Positions 23,002 through 44,663 of a stretch of DNA of 64,000 bases are shown here, piece by piece. The translations under genes and the position numbers were made by a program. Location: NCBI GenBank assembly GCA_028386065.3, contig JAKUCV010000202.1, forward strand, positions 30,476 through 94,475. The letters run 5' to 3'. The notes beneath the pieces were generated by a model, which did no database searches, was not told where the DNA came from, and saw only the letters and a program-made list of their open reading frames with translations. Every line of letters starts with the position of its first letter. Within the stretch, counting starts at the first letter, position 1. The DNA comes from Turnera subulata. Lineage: Eukaryota; Streptophyta; Magnoliopsida; Malpighiales; Passifloraceae.

Positions 23002-24783
23002 GGGTCAATCATATTTTTGATCCCTGTGTTTGTCGCTTTGAACATTTTTCATCCTTATGTTACGAAAATGACATTTTTCATCCTCGTATTTATTTTTGGG
23101 AACAATTTTCATTATCCGCCGATTTTCCCACCCGAAAATGCTGACGTGTCATTTTTTTTGACACATCAGCAAAGTGGGTCCCACCATAAACGGGTCAATC
23201 ATATTTTTCATCCTTATGTTTATTGCTTTGAACATTTTTTATCCTTGTGTTGCAAAAAGGACATTTTTCATCCTCGTATTTACTTTTGGGAACAATTTTC
23301 ATTATCCGCCGATTTTTCGAAAAGAAAATGCTGACGTGTCACTTTTTTTTGACACATCAGCAAATGGGGCCCACTTAGAACCCGGAAATGCCCTACCCAT
23401 TAGCACCCGCCCGACCCGTTTTCGCCCACTGTTTTTTCCCGTTTCTCAATTTGTTAATTACTAAAACACCCCAAAAATTACCCAATCCTAGAAAAAGAAA
23501 ATAACAAAAAAAACAACACACTCCCTTAACCAGCCAAGACGTCACCGTGTTGGCCACACCCATCCCCCACACTTCTTCTTCTTCCTTGACGGCCTAGGAG
23601 ACGGCAAGGATGGGGGATCGGCGGGGGGCGGAGGAGTGGAGCTTGTGGAGGCGGAGGTTGCGGGATTTGGATCGGAGGAGGGGGGAAAGAGGAGGAGGAG
23701 GAAGAGGAAGAAGACTTGAGAGGGTCGAAGAAGGGAGGGAGGTGGCGAGGAGTCCCCTGAGCCGCTTAACCGTCAGCTCCTGGAGGCTAGTGCAGTGGCT
23801 CAGAATCGCGTTGAGGCCCTCAGCGTCGTAAGGGCAGGAGGCAAGCGAGCTTGGTGAGGCTCGAGATTGCCGCAGCGGATCGAGATCGCGACCAAGGCGT
23901 CGTCGTCGATGGTGTCCTGCACATCCAGACGCTGCCGTCACCTGCACATCCAACTGCTGCCGCTGCCGTCACCTGCACATCCAACCACCGCCGTTGCAAG
24001 GACCCGGACTAGTTGAGTGACAAGCTAGCATGCGCTGACCCTTGTGGTGTTTTCAGTTAGGTGATTAAGTGCTACTAAACCAAAAAAATCGGTGTATTGG
24101 AGTTCCTTGATGCCCAAATCTTTCTTCAAGTTCTTCAATAGAATAAATCGGTGGGGGCGTTGGTGTTGGTGGTTCACGGATGCAGAGAGGGGGAGGAAGA
24201 AGGTGTGGTGATGAGTATGGCCAAATCGTCATCGTTTTGGCTGTTGTATGGGTGTTGTTTCTTCTTTTTTCTTTTTCTTTATGTTGCAAACACATTGGGA
24301 TTATTTTTGGGGTTGTTTCAGTAATTGGCTAACTGGGAAACAGGTAAAACCCGTGGGCAAAAATGGGTCGGGTGGTGTGATTCGAGTTGGGCGTTTTTAG
24401 TTTAATATGGGCCCACATAGCTGATGTGTCAATTAAAAAAGTGACACGTCAGCATTTTCTTTTCGAAAAATCAGGGAAAAATAAAAAATGTCCCGAAAAA
24501 TAAACACAAGGATGAAAAACGTCCGTTTTGTAACACAGGGATGAAAAATGCCCAAATCGATAAACACAAGGATGAAAAATATAATTGACCCGTTTATGGT
24601 GGGACCCACTTTGCTGATGTGTCAAAAAAATAATGACACATCAGCATTTTCGGGTGGGAAAATCAGCAGATAATGAAAATTGTTCCCAAAAATAAACACA
24701 AGGATGAAAAATGTCCTTTTTGCAACACAAGGATGAAAAATGCTCAAAGCGGCAAACACAAGGATCAAAAATATGATTGACCC
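23002..24783. mobile_element. Pack-MULE with doubled arms carrying an F-box fragment, TSD CAAAGGAATC
   Basis: Termini are GGGTCAATCATATTTTTGAT and its inverse GGATCAAAAATATGATTGACCC at 24762-24783. The 10-bp direct repeat CAAAGGAATC flanks it exactly (22992-23001 and 24784-24793). Each arm holds two tandem copies of a roughly 180-bp unit (23002-23190 and 23191-23370; mirrored at 24405-24590 and 24591-24783). Each unit contains a GACGTGTCA...TGACACATC hairpin. Cargo is a minus-strand F-box gene fragment. The insertion lies 168 bp downstream of the TIO stop codon, so it may fall in or next to that gene's 3' untranslated region. Confidence 0.92.
23594..23990 (-). pseudogene. Captured VFB-like F-box/LRR gene fragment
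   Basis: Minus-strand frames give DDDALVAISIRCGNL, then YDAEGLNAILSHCTSLQELT followed by VKRLRGL. This matches the leucine-rich repeat part of plant VIER F-BOX proteins (At1g47056 type), substrate receptors of SCF ubiquitin ligases. The F-box itself and most repeats are absent, the two matching blocks are in different frames, and the frame then runs into low-complexity Pro/Ser-rich sequence. It is cargo of the surrounding Pack-MULE. Assignment is from memory of the family motif. Confidence 0.55.
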
Positions 24784-24950
24784 CAAAGGAATCTCACACT
24801 GCAAATATCAGTTGGCTCACATCCTGTTTGAGAATTGTTTTCATATTTATACCCAGCCTCAAAATTTTAACTCATGGCATTACAATTGCTAATTAGTGGA
24901 AATTAAGCTAACAAGAATATAACTTTTGAAAATCTGTCATCTCTTACGCT

Positions 24951-34489
<9,539 letters not shown>

Positions 34490-35010
34490 TTTTAACTACT
34501 ACTACTACTAAGAATCAAAACAAACAGAAAAGACAAGAAGATTTAGAAAAACTTCAAAGTATAATTAAGAAGCAAAGCAAAGCAAATCCATATACATAAC
34601 AAGCTTAAACTTAGGTTGATCTTCTAGTATCAACTCCAAATTTCACCATATACGACCACTTACTTGTATTGAAATTTCAAACCAGAAAAAGGAAAAAAAA
34701 AAAACCTAAAATCTGCACACCAAAAAATAAAGAATGATAATTACTTGCCTGAGGAACAGAGAGACAGAAGCGGAAGAGTGTGTGTGTGAAATGAGTACTT
34801 ACAAACAAATTAAGGGAGAAAGTAGGCGATGATTTGAAATGAGTAGGCAGAGTGTTTTCTAGAGAGAAAGAGAGAGAGATAGAGAAGGAGATTTGAATTT
34901 TGGAGTACTTCCAGTAGAAGAGAGAGAAAAACAAAAACAAAAAAGTGAAAGAAATTTCAATTTGGCTAATTTTTCCCGCTCACCTCTTTGTCCCAAAAAA
35001 AAAAAAAAAA
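34490..35010 (-). promoter_or_regulatory. TIO upstream region and probable 5' leader
   Basis: Immediately upstream of the TIO start lie (ACT)5 (34497-34511) and a CT-rich stretch on the coding strand (34858-34890), a common feature of plant 5' leaders. An 18-A run sits at 34997-35014. I could not fix a TATA box or transcription start. A 5' UTR intron is possible but not demonstrated. Confidence 0.4.
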
Positions 35011-35667
35011 AAAGAGAAAAACACGGCTATTCTCTTCTGCGTCCTGTAATCGAGAGTGTGCCGCAGCTTGTTTTTGCTTTCATTATTTTCTTTTCCACTT
35101 TTCTTTTCTTGTTCCATTACCTTTTCCCTATCTCTACCTCTTTCTCTTCTTTCCCCACAAATTTCTTGTGCCAAAATAATGCTTCAATTCCTATTTCAAC
35201 ATCATATTGACATCATAAATATATATATATATATATGTATGTATATAATTGTATTATGGTTTAATTTTTCTAATAGAGTTTTTTTTTTTGGTATATAATA
35301 GAGTTTGATTTCTAGTTATATCACTAGAAGAATGAATTCAATTTATAAATAATTTAAGATTTGAATGCATTATGAAATCAATTCTTAGTATAGTTTTTTA
35401 TAAAGAGGAATTGAATTCAATTCTAAGTATAAATCAAATTATGAATTTAATTGTTAAAATTATTGTAGGAATATTTTTGTCATTTAGACATACTAATACT
35501 TAGCAAGGAGAGATAGAATTCCAAATCCCACCCATTGTGCTCGGATTTGAAATATTAACACTTAAATAGATTTATACCAAACTATGGAATTCACTTCAAG
35601 AATTGAATTCAAATCAGGACATACCAAACAGGCTGTAAGAAAAACTTGTTGCAAATTGACTTTGCTG
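35011..35667. other. Gene-free spacer
   Basis: AT-rich sequence with a short TA tract (35218-35246). No coding or mobile-element signature was recognised. Confidence 0.5.
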
Positions 35668-35676
35668 AATCTAAAT

Positions 35677-36028
35677 TTGTAAGGCCTCTTTGCCACGCCA
35701 ACACAAACACTCAATATGTAGTTTTCAATGGGAATCAGATTGTCAAACTGTTGTGCAAGCATTGCAGTCTAGTTGGTACTTTGCCTAATACTCATGCTCG
35801 CATTTTCTTTTTGGATGTTCTTTCCCTGTTTGATGCTTTTTCTTCATGTTCATTTATTTTTTTCTTCACAAAACACTAACCAACTAGCGCATGGTTTAGC
35901 GCAGTATGGTTTAAGTGAAGGTTTATCTTTTTCTGGAACTAGGATGTTCCCCCTTTTGTACGTGTCATTTGCTGCTGAATGATCTTTCTGCAAGCTAATT
36001 AATGCAAAGTTGGGTTTCTCAAAAAAAA
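35677..36028 (+). mobile_element. 5'-truncated LINE tail (RNase H end), probable TSD AATCTAAAT
   Basis: Broken frames read VRPLCHANTNTQYVVFNGNQ and then NQLAHGLAQYGLSEG, the latter like the NxxAHxLAxyG end of plant LINE RNase H domains. The fragment ends in a 10-A tail at 36021-36030. The direct repeat AATCTAAAT (35668-35676 and 36029-36037) fits a target duplication. The short match and the A-rich context make this less certain than the other LINE copies. Confidence 0.5.
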
Positions 36029-36049
36029 AATCTAAATCTATAAAAAAAT

Positions 36050-36200
36050 TTTGATTCTCCACCTGGTATCCGGAGCTTTGCCCGACTAATCCGGATTCGA
36101 CCCGCGTCGCGCACTTGGATATGATCGGTGAGTTTCCCAATAGGAATTTTCTACATACAAGTCGCTTACCACTTGGACCAACCCCACATTGGTACTTCAA
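36050..36200 (-). mobile_element. Au-like tRNA-derived SINE
   Basis: Read on the minus strand: a box A-like GGTCCAAGTGGTAAGCGACT (from 36179 down), a box B-like GGGTCGAATCCGG (36105-36092), then GATTAGTCGGGCAAAGCTCC and GGATACCAGGTGG. Order and wording match the Au SINE family of plants. RNA polymerase III would drive it in intact copies. The AT-rich tail abuts the A-run of the LINE fragment. Not a functional tRNA: there is no cloverleaf. Confidence 0.65.
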
Positions 36201-36944
36201 AATTATATTTAACAATATAAGTTTTTAGCTTAATTAATTTTATTCTGATTTTTTATTATTTTGAGTTTATTTAGTTTACTTTATGTGGTTTTTTTTGTTA
36301 TGTTGAGTTTATTTTCAACAACATAACATCTTACCCTACTTATCTATACTATATATAAAAGCACAAAGTCATCAAAACTTGTGAAATTGAAATACCAAAA
36401 TATCCTTCTCTTTTCTATTATAATTAAAGGCGTAATAGTCATTACAAAAACTATTCTAAGATAATAAAAATAGATATTAACTATTATCTAATGTTTTAAA
36501 AATCTTATATTCGTATCCAAAAACTAATTTTAAAATATTATATCTCTACTTATTATTTCTATCCCGCACAACTTATAATATCAACTTCAACTGTGACTGT
36601 TTATCATTAATTCATAAACTAATTAATTATAGTGTCTGCAATATATACATGCCATCAACTTCTTCTTTGCTTGATTTCTTGTTTCTTTTGAAGCCAATTC
36701 TTTGACTGATCTCATATGCATGATCAAATTATCCGGGTCCGTCAAGTTTAGGGCTGATGATGTGAAATTAGCAGGTATGCAATCTGTCAAATTTGCCTCA
36801 CATTATACCAAATTGCAACCGGAAATTGCCTTATAAGTGATGATAATAAGTTTGCCTTGCTATTTTTTACACAATCTAGAAACCATAACCTATTTGAATG
36901 GTGTTTTGCCTGATTTAATTTCCGACGCAAATCGAGTAGGTTAT

Positions 36945-39806
36945 TGTAACAGCCCGGGTAAAAATTTGGATTTTTACCAAGACTGTAAAAGTCTTTTTAC
37001 AGCGATTTACCGAATGAATTAACCTTGGGTAATTAATTCAAGGTAAATCGAGCGTCGTTTTTCGTAACCGAGGGTTTTCCCGCGCTCGTGATTTTTTCGT
37101 GGATTTTTCGGACCTAAGTTGGTATTTTTCGGGTCCCGGAATTCTCAGAAAAATCACACCGGAAAATAACCAAGGGGGTATCAGTTATTTTCTGGTCCGG
37201 ATCGGACTCGCTCCATAATGCAGACAAGCTGCATTATTGATCGTCACATGTTGCATAGTAAATTCACGGTTTATAAATTGGAAGCAGGAGAAGGGGAAGA
37301 AGAGAAGAAAAGAGGAAGAAAGGAGAGGGAAAAAAAAGAGAGGAAAAGAGAAAAAAGAGAAAGAAAAAAAAGAGAGAAAAAAAAGAAGAAAAAGAAAAAA
37401 AACAAAAAAACAAAAAAAAAACAGAGAGGAAGAAGAAAAGAATAAAAGAAGAAAAATATAAAAAAAAGAAAGAAAATGAAAGAAAAAAAGAAAGAAAAAA
37501 AGAAAGAAAATAGAAAAATGAAAAGAAAAAAAAAGAAACCCGGAAGAGAACGTGAACAGTTCGCCACCCACCCCTGCACTGTTCATGGCGATGAGTTCCA
37601 GGCCGCCTCTCGACACACCGCTGCCGCTAGTAGAGTCGCCGCGCCGTCGCGACCTCAACGGCGCTGTCTCCTCCTGTTGCTGCCGCCTGACGCGCCTGTG
37701 GAAGGCGTTGACCCGTCGGCAGACCCGACGGATCCAGCTCCTCTGCGTCTTCCGCTTCCTGCCGGCATTGCAGCGCTGATTTTCCACCGCCCCCGTGCCG
37801 CTCGTGCTGCCTCGACGTCGCAGCATGCTCGCCTTTCCTTCCCCGCACCTGTCGTCGCCGCCGCGCCGCTGCAACCCGCGAGGTGAGCAGATCCGGGCGT
37901 TTGACCCGCGTGCGTATCCGGGTCGCGCCTACCTGGGCTGGGTTTAGGGTTGTGCGCTGGGCCTGCTTCGCGGGCCTGTCCTTGGGCTGGCCTGTGGAGT
38001 AGGTTGGGCTGGCACTGTTTAGCCCAGTCCGGTTTTATTTAAAAAAACAAAATATATATATATGTATTTATTTATTATTCTAGTATTTAATTTTGAGAAA
38101 TAAATATATGTTTACTTTGAGAAAATTATGGTCAATTTAATTCTGGTATTTTGAGGAAAATATAAATATATATACTTTGATAAATAATTAAGTTATGTTT
38201 TGGAAAACTATTATTATTTGAAAAAAATATAAATATCACGAAATTAATTCCTAGAAATTTTATATATATATTATTTTCCCTGGAAAATTTTGCTTGTGGA
38301 ATATATGTATATATGTACTTTGAAAATTAAAGGTAATTATATTTTGTGTTGGAAAATATTATTATATATATTTAGAAAAAGATAAATACTATATATATTT
38401 TTTGGAAATTATAAATACGTTATTATTTTTCTGGGAAATTATGGTAATTATATTTTGGGAAAAGTGTAATTAATTTATGAAAATATTTTGAATAAAGTTT
38501 TAATTTGAGTATGGTACCGAAATTATATTCGGGTACACGTACGGTATAATATTTTTGGTAAAAGATGATAATAAAGGATATGAACCGCGATGGGTTTATT
38601 TCGCAGTATTGGCATCATAGCATACCGATTATGTGCATTTATGCGAGTATATTGCTTTGCTGTATAGGTTTGGATATCGGACAGTTTCCCGAGGAGCAGG
38701 CTTTGGACCGGTCATTGTCTTCAGAGTTGAGTAATCGGCCAAGGTGAGGATGGATTTCCTTCAATATGTGCCTGTATTACTTGGTTATTGTGTTTGATGA
38801 TTATTGCACTGTTGGTTGTTGCATTTGCTGTGGTTGGTTCGGGATGTTTATCCCAGTGTCCTGATTGTTTTCTTTGGGATGTTTATTCCCGTGTTTTGAG
38901 TTGTGGATGTCTATTGTTGTGTCTTTTGGAATAAGAATAATGGAATAAATAATAAATTGTGATAAGGATGTCGATCCTTGGCTTGGTATGGGATGTCTAT
39001 CCCGGTATTTTGGTTAGGGATGTTGATCCCTGTGATTTGATTTTGAATGATGATAATATAATTGTCACGTGGTAAGTAGTGGTACGACTCGATGGTTTAA
39101 GACTGTTTCGTGGTGGCCGTGACCTGGGTTACTTGTGATAAGCATGTCTATGCTTGGGATGTCTATCCCGTGATTATATTTGGGATGTCTATCCCTGGGT
39201 TCTTATTTTTGGGATGCCGATCCCTGGGTTCTCTTGGATTTGGTCTGGCACCCGGAATATGTTGATAACCAGGTCTGACCCCTAGCTTATCCGTGACAGG
39301 GCCCGGAAAGATAAAATTGGAAAATTAGATTTTTATTTGAGTCTTTGGGTCTTGGACCGATTTTGGGCCTTGTCTTTCGGTTTGGTTGTTGTGCTTGTTT
39401 TTTACCTTGAGTAATTTTAGTGTTGCATATTGATCGTCTATCTATGGTTGTGAGCACTTCGGACTCACCCCTCACCTGCGGGCTTTCATCCCGTAGGATG
39501 GATTATTTGTGGTACGGGTTTGGTGCATTCCAGACAGGCTGCGGCGTTATCCCTTGGACAGGGCTCGGATCCATAGTTTGCATCAGTGTCGCATACAGTG
39601 TTTTGTGAGTTATTAAGTCTTCCGTTGTGCTATATATTACTATTGTTGGGCCATTGGGCCGGTTATGATGTTATTGTTGCTTTTATTTTGGGCTGTTGAG
39701 CCCGAGTTTCTGTTGTATACACTGTATGCTGGGTTTTGTTTGGTTGGGTCGTATCAGTTCCGGCACGTGTTTACTGTGTACGGTAAATACGGGTCGGGGC
39801 GTTTCA
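36945..39806 (+). repeat. Solo LTR of Gypsy-like family B (2862 bp), TSD GTTAT
   Basis: It starts TGTAACAGCCCGGG and ends GGGGCGTTTCA. Direct repeats GTTAT flank it at 36940-36944 and 39807-39811. Same family as 6567-9403, 50447-53013 and 62881 onward. Sub-structure: a long purine-rich tract (37286-37545), a GC-rich segment (about 37560-38030), an AT-rich core and a hairpin array (38841-39224). No internal region is attached. It was inserted into the Helitron. Confidence 0.93.
38841..39224 (+). repeat. Array of short hairpins GGGAT-N4-ATCCC within the LTR
   Basis: About nine stem-loops of 14-16 bases with a 4-base loop (mostly GTCT): 38841-38854, 38876-38890 (5-base loop), 38964-38979, 38990-39003, 39017-39030, 39141-39154, 39156-39169, 39182-39195, 39211-39224. 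The unit at 39141 is AGCATGTCTATGCT: the stem bases changed on both sides and pairing is kept. Equivalent arrays occur in the other LTR copies. Confidence 0.85.
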
Positions 39807-39844
39807 GTTATAGCTGGTGAGTCCTCCAATAAAAATCTGAAAAA

Positions 39845-42700
39845 TAATCATAAGAACTCATGATATACAATAATGTTTTAAAAAAATAATAAAAATATGA
39901 AGAAGAACAATAAAAGAGTCAGCAAAACTACGAACAAGAACAATGTCTACGAAAAAAATAATCATAGAGAGGAATAATCTCAAGAACTCATGATAGATGT
40001 GTTGGTAGTTTATTATCAACAAGAATTGTGAAGAAGAAAAATTGAAAACATTTGAATAGTCAATGAAAACTACAAACAACAACAATGACTATGAAAAAAA
40101 TTTAAAATAATAACATAATTTAATAATCCCCTTCATTAGCAAATCCAAAGTGTTGGTCTAAAATGAGTTATTAGTATTAAAAAAAAAAACTAATGAGTTG
40201 AACTCTCATCCAATGATTTATTTTCGGTTGCTGCTAACAAATTGAACCACATAATTTTTTCGTAAGGTAAAATAATCATGGAGAAGAATAAACACAAGAA
40301 TTCATGACAGATATATTTGCAATTTATTATCAATAACAACTATAGAGAGAAAAAATAAAGAATAGTTGAATAGTCAATAAAAACTACTAAAAAATAATAG
40401 ACAAAAAGAATTATCACAAGATTTCACGACTAAAATGTTTATAGTTTATTATCAACAAGAATTATGAAAAAACCACCAACATGAACAACGATTACAAAAA
40501 AAAAGAATAATAGTGAAAAATAATAATATAATTTAATAATTTCATTAATTAATAAGATAATTTAATAATTAGAATTATATAATTTAGAATATCAAAAAAT
40601 AACAATTATTATTCATAATAATTGATTTATAAATTCCTATTCTAATACTAAAAATAATTCTAAACAATGCCTAACTGTTTGTCTAGATTATCAAAAAAAA
40701 AACTTGTTTTACATTATATATAAGTTCTTCTCAAGAAAATGATTATTATATAAACCTTTATTGATATTTTTCTCAACAAATATCATGAATTACGAAGGAC
40801 AATAATTATTGAAAAACAATAGAACTATGACAAAGAACTGATGAAAAGTTAGCAAAAATTACAAAAAGGAATAACATCTGCAAAAAAGAATAATCATAGA
40901 GAAGAAAAATCATAAGAACTCATGATATACAATAATGTTTTAAAAAAAATAATAAAAATATGAAGAAGAACAATCAAAGGGTCAACGAAAACTACGAACA
41001 AGAACAATGTCTACGAAAAAAATAATCATAGAGAGTAATAATCACAAGAACTCATGATAGATGTGTTGGTATTTTATTATCAACAAGAATTGTGAAGAAG
41101 AAAAATTGAAGAACATTTGAATAGTCAATGAAAACTACAAACAACAACAATGACTATGAAAAAAATTAAAATAATAACCTAATTTAATAATCCCCTTCAT
41201 TAGTAATATAATTTAATAATTAGAATTATATAATTTAGAATACCAAAGAGTTCAAAAAGTATCATTAACAGTAACCAATTTATAAATTTTTATTTTAATA
41301 GAAAAAATAATTCTAAACATTTTATTTGTCTAAATCACATAAAAAATTGTTTACATTATACATTATTCTTTTAGAAAATTATTGATATATAAGGTTTTAT
41401 ATATATTTTCTCAACAACTACCAAAATTAAGAAAAATAATTATTACTGAAAAACAATAAAACTATAAAGAAAAACAAAGAGTCATCGAAAACTATGAACT
41501 ATAATAATGTCTATAAAAAAGAATAATTATGAAGAAGAATAGTCACAAGATCTCATGGCAGATGTGTTTACAGTATATTATCAATAAGAACTATGGTCAA
41601 GAAAAATTCAAGAGCATTCAAATTGTCAACGAAAACTAGGAACATGAACAATGATTATGAAAATAATAATAACAAAAAAAGATTTTTCATAAGAATTCAT
41701 GAATATTATGTTTGTGTTTTATTGCCAACAAGGACTATGGAGAAGAAAAATTGTAAATCAATCGAATAGTCTACAAAAACTACGAAAAAAATAATATAAA
41801 TTAATAATCTTTTTCATTCATAATAAATTTAATAACAAAAAATATATAATTTATAATATAAAAAAATAACAAATATCTTTAACAGTAATCAATTTATAAA
41901 TTCCTATTCTAACACAGAAGCTAATTCTAAACAATTAATTTGTCTGGATTATGAAAAAAAAAATTTGTGTACATTATATATAAGTAATTCTCAGGATAAT
42001 GATTAATATATATATATATATATATATTATATTTTCTCAACAAGTATAAAAAATGATGAAGAAAAATAATTATCCAAAATAATAGAATTTATGAAAAATA
42101 ACAACCGAAAAGTCAACGAAAATAATGAATAAAAATAATGTTTATCAAAAAGAAAAATCATGAAGAAGAAGAATCAGAAGAGCTCATGGCATATGTGTTT
42201 GTAATTTATTATCAAGAAGAGTTATGGAGAAGAAGAGTCGAGTAGTCATCGAAAACTATGAACAAGAACAATGACAACGAAAAAGAATAATAACGGAAAA
42301 GAATTATCATTGGAATTCATGATTGATGTGTTTGTGGTTTATTGTCAATAAGGACTATGAAGAAGAAAAATTAGAGTACAATCGAATAGTTAACGTAAGC
42401 TACCAAAAAGATCATCGACCATGAAAAATAATAATACAATTTAATAATCTCATCCATTAATAATAAACTTTAATAATTAAAATGATGCAATTTAAAATTT
42501 AAAGGAGTAACAAATCTCATTGACAATAACTGATTAATTAATTCATATTCTACTATATAAATTAATTCTAAATAATGCGTATCCATTTGCCTAGATTATG
42601 AAAAAAAACTTTGTCCTTATTATATATAATTTTTTTTTTCAAGATGTTGATTAATACTATACTACGCGATTTTTTTAAAATATAATGTTATACCACGAGC
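39845..42700. repeat. Degenerate long tandem-repeat field in the Helitron
   Basis: A segment of about 320 bp starting CATAAGAACTCATGATATAC at 39849 recurs almost unchanged at 40911 (offset 1062). Both carry CTACGAACAAGAACAATGTC and GATGTGTTGGTA(G)TTT. Weaker relatives of the same phrases (AGAAGAATCACAAGA, TTTATTATCAA.AAGAA, AATTTAATAATC) continue to about 42480, suggesting several old rounds of duplication. No protein-coding signal. Confidence 0.75.
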
Positions 42701-43057
42701 ATCACACATGCAGAAAAAACTAGTTAGTAATAAAAGTTTCAAAGTTTTAACATCAACAATTACATCAAAAGCAAACTAGGCTCCCGTTTTTTCGGGTTTT
42801 CTCTCGTTTTTTCGAGCCTCTCTCCCTTTTAGGGTTTCCTCCTTTTCCAAGGTTTCCTCCCTAGGGTTTCCTAGGGTTTTGTTGTTTCTTTTTTATCTTC
42901 TGTCTTTGGTTCTCTTTCGTTTCCCTTCCTTTTGTCCATTATTCTGATGGTGATTTGGGAGGGTAAGGGGCGTGAGGCTGGTAGTATGGCATCGGGCTCA
43001 AGGGCGACGAGGGTGTAGGGTGGAGGTAGGCTCCCCTTTATTCCACCTGATCCGACG

Positions 43058-43846
43058 GTGGCTGAAACCGAAGTTGTGACAGTGGATGAAGAGGAGGCGG
43101 TGGAAGCAGATCTGTCGGCTACTTTGTGTTTGGTGGCAAAACTATGGACTAAGAGACCTTTCAACGCACGTGCCTTCATGTCTACCATGAAGCAAGTGTG
43201 GCGACCTGTGCATGGGGTTGAGGTTTCTCAATTGGAGCGTAACCTGTTTGTGTTCCAATTCTTTCATTGGAGGGATAAGCAGAGGGTATTAGACCAGGAG
43301 CCCTGGAACTTTGATAATCAGGTAGTCCTTGTTCGAGAGTTAACTGGGAACGAGCAGCCTTCATCGCTCCAATTATTCTCGGTTCCTTTATGGGCAAGGG
43401 TCTATGATATCCCATTTAATAGGCGCTCGGAGAAGATGGTGGCAGCACTAGCAGGGAAGATTGGTGAGTTTAGAGGATTGGAGCCGAATTGCAATATGAA
43501 GAGAGGAAAGTATGTTCGGTTTCGCATTCTCTTCGATATTCGTAAACCACTTGTTCGTCGTTCTCTTATGGCTGGTAAAGATGGCAACCCTCTTTGGGTT
43601 TTCTTTAAATACGAACGAATCCCTTTCTTCTGTTTCTATTGTGGTTGCCTAGGGCACGTGGATCGGGATTATGCTGCTGGGGATGAGGAGGAGCTGAATT
43701 TGATAGATACCCCATACGGCGATTGGTTGCGGGCTTCTCCTAAAAAGCTTGTTGGTCCTCGCTTTGCTGGGGAGGACATATCGGAGACAGTCATGCGCAA
43801 GCTTGTTTTTAAACCTGTTACTTCATCAGAGGCAGCGCAGGCCTAG
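43058..43846 (+). CDS. LINE ORF1 (RNA-binding, zinc-knuckle protein), 262 codons
   Basis: An intact frame with the DUF4283-like block of plant LINE ORF1 proteins (NLFVFQFFHWRDKQRVLDQE, then PWNFDNQVVLVRELTG) and a zinc-knuckle region FFCFYCGCLGHVDRDYAAGD. Family members have C-x2-C-x4-H-x4-C. Here the last cysteine is replaced by tyrosine (around residue 206), so the knuckle is probably broken. ORF1 proteins coat the element RNA. The frame may originally have extended both ways: codons continue in other frames to about 44300. Confidence 0.75.
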   Translation: MAETEVVTVDEEEAVEADLSATLCLVAKLWTKRPFNARAFMSTMKQVWRPVHGVEVSQLERNLFVFQFFHWRDKQRVLDQEPWNFDNQVVLVRELTGNEQPSSLQLFSVPLWARVYDIPFNRRSEKMVAALAGKIGEFRGLEPNCNMKRGKYVRFRILFDIRKPLVRRSLMAGKDGNPLWVFFKYERIPFFCFYCGCLGHVDRDYAAGDEEELNLIDTPYGDWLRASPKKLVGPRFAGEDISETVMRKLVFKPVTSSEAAQA

Positions 43847-44663
43847 AAGGGTGACCGAGTCCTACTCGGTCTGTCAATTCTCGGTTGAGGGGGGAGGATG
43901 TAGTCGATGTGGATAGTTCTCACAATGAAGGTGGGGAGTACGGTCGGAAGGGTCCTTTGTAGAGTGACGTGCGCATAGATGAAGTTCTGGCAGATGTTGT
44001 GTTCGGGGTTAGCTCTATTGGTATGTCTCCGTTACGTCCAAGCACTCGCCTGGATAGTAATTCTATGGAGCCTCTACATGTTCCTACACTCACTGTTCCC
44101 ACAAAGCGACTGCCAATTCTTATTCAGGAGTCGAATGTTGGTTCAAAGCCTGGTCTTTCAATAGAGATTCGAGTTGGGGATGGTCAGGCTCATCATTCTG
44201 ATACTTCTTTGGCAATCCCGCAACTAGTTGAACAACCCCCACTATCTAAGGATTCTTTTTTCACTTCTGATGGGACGGAGATGGGTACGACGAGCAAACA
44301 GGTTGGGGGGTAGGTACTTGGGGCTACAATTTCGAGTTCAGAGGGAGATCAAAACCCTCATGTTGTGTCTATACCTGAACTGCAGCTTCGCTTCAGGGAG
44401 TCGGGTGTTTTTCAGCCTGGGATAGTGTCTAATTCGTTGAGGTTGGGTGCTGGCCGTAGCTGGAAGAGGCGTGCCCGCAGTAGTAAGACTCGGGCTGATG
44501 ACGAAGTCTTCCCTCACTTGTTGAAACAAAAGGGGGAGGTGCTACTATCAGGTATTGAGGATGGTCAGACTAAGGGGAGTAAGAAATTGAAGGAGATGTC
44601 TATTGAGGAGACTGCTCTATTATTGCCAACGACGAAGATTGCTCAGCAACCCCGCCGATCATC

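Larger units (their letters stand above)
36343..42723 (+). mobile_element. Non-autonomous Helitron interrupted by a solo LTR
   Basis: The 5' end TCTATACTATATATAAAAG follows an A (36342), as in plant Helitrons. The 3' end has GCATCACACATGC (a GCAT/ATGC hairpin) about 10 bases before the terminal CTAG at 42720-42723, followed by T. So the element sits between A and T of the target, without duplication. Interior: unassigned AT-rich sequence, a solo Gypsy LTR (36945-39806) and a long degenerate repeat field. No Rep/helicase was found. It is 3.5 kb without the LTR. Confidence 0.6.

Noticed and set aside
36092..36179. Box A and box B sequences suggesting a tRNA gene
   Set aside because: The two boxes are far apart, there is no cloverleaf, and the downstream wording matches an Au-like SINE.
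37185..37886. Lys/Glu-rich and Phe-rich frames on both strands
   Set aside because: They arise from the purine-rich tract of the solo LTR and are poorly conserved compared with the frames in the other LTR copies.
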